A DNA stretch of 20,045 nt. Origin: Candidatus Uhrbacteria bacterium (GTDB taxonomy: Bacteria > Patescibacteriota > Patescibacteriia > 2-12-FULL-60-25). The translations under genes and the position numbers were made by a program. Below, one piece after another: positions 19,800 through 20,045 of the stretch (positions are counted from its first letter, which is position 1; every line of letters starts with the position of its first letter). The DNA is taken from positions 18,191 to 38,235 of the forward strand of contig JAHFIK010000006.1 of NCBI GenBank assembly GCA_023246415.1. Reading direction: 5' to 3'. Below the pieces are notes generated by a model. That model worked only from the letters and a program-made list of their open reading frames with translations. It was not told where the DNA came from and did not search any database.

Positions 19800-20045
19800 T
19801 TACGCGATCAATTTAACGAAATAACGCTTTCCTTTCTGAATCGTGACTCCGACGGAAACGGTCGCTTTGACATCTGTCACGACGGTACCGTCGACTTTGA
19901 CGCCGCCTTGTTCGATCTGCTGACGCGCGTCCGTCTTTGATGTGACGAACTTCGCCGCAACGAGAACGTCGACAAGCGATGTCGCTCCATCAATCTTCAG
20001 CTCTGGGATTTCTTCCGGAACTTCGTGATTCTTGTGGACGCGATT
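19800..20045 (-). CDS. tyrS: Tyrosyl-tRNA synthetase, C-terminal part
   Basis: The last 81 residues of a protein whose 5' part lies beyond the window. It contains an S4 RNA-binding fold: TSLVDVLVAAKFVTSKTDARQQIEQGGVKVDG, then the C-terminal strand TIQKGKRYFVKLIA before TAA (19800-19802). This order and the GKRYFVKL ending match the C-terminal S4 domain of bacterial TyrRS, which binds the tRNA-Tyr long variable arm. Other S4 proteins end differently, and the position next to argS fits. The preceding EVPEEIPELKIDG stretch matches the TyrRS linker to S4. Confidence 0.88.
   Translation of the reverse strand, partial: NRVHKNHEVPEEIPELKIDGATSLVDVLVAAKFVTSKTDARQQIEQGGVKVDGTVVTDVKATVSVGVTIQKGKRYFVKLIA

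Overview
The window reads as a piece of a small bacterial genome, most likely a member of the candidate phyla radiation (Patescibacteria). This rests on the mix of families (bactofilin, free-standing four-helix-bundle/S23 protein, TrmB-type regulator, RibL-like nucleotidyltransferase, MTH1-like Nudix enzyme, several unassignable membrane coiled-coil and Pro/Cys-rich surface proteins) and on the genome style. No lineage marker such as rRNA is present, so the placement is an inference. TGA ends several genes, so the standard bacterial code applies.

Layout. 1-2369, minus strand: 5' part of a secreted protein, an MBL-fold hydrolase, an MTH1-like Nudix hydrolase and an RBBP9/YdeN-type serine hydrolase, each pair separated by a hairpin built of 7-8 bp tandem units. 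2398-2680: an inverted repeat, then tRNA-Val(UAC) with its terminator. 2839-10287, plus strand: a Cys/Pro-rich membrane-anchored protein, two coiled-coil proteins (one with two membrane helices), a membrane-anchored substrate-binding protein fused to an OmpA-like peptidoglycan-binding domain, and a NitT/TauT-like ABC permease and ATPase ending at a strong terminator. The last five genes look like one envelope transport system of unknown substrate. 10288-10721: a gene-free stretch packed with repeats, including a 193-bp nested palindrome. 10722-12692: a TrmB-like regulator divergent from a second MBL-fold protein. 12696-17276, mostly minus strand: endonuclease IV, a signal-peptide Pro/Cys protein, a RibL-like nucleotidyltransferase, a previously hidden 34-residue membrane peptide, tRNA-Leu(GAG), a degenerate diacylglycerol-kinase-like protein and a bactofilin. 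17330-17897: a segment bounded by perfect 32-bp inverted repeats that carries an S23/four-helix-bundle gene. 17898-20045: argS and the 3' end of tyrS.

The most unusual theme is the intergenic DNA. At least ten junctions hold imperfect tandem arrays of 7- or 8-bp units, often as two inverted arms. Primary sequence differs between families (GTGCGTR, GTCCGTR, GAATTTR, GGAGTRG, CGTCGTC and others) but the architecture repeats. Nine minus-strand genes end in TAG, eight of them inside or at the edge of such an element, whereas none of the eight plus-strand genes uses TAG. Because 7 and 8 are not multiples of 3, an array unit containing TAG places a stop in every frame within three units. Together with the TIR-bounded S23 segment and a nearly cargo-free version of the same CGTCGTC inverted repeat at 12696-12773, this suggests a family of gene-end hairpin elements, one of which carries an S23 gene.
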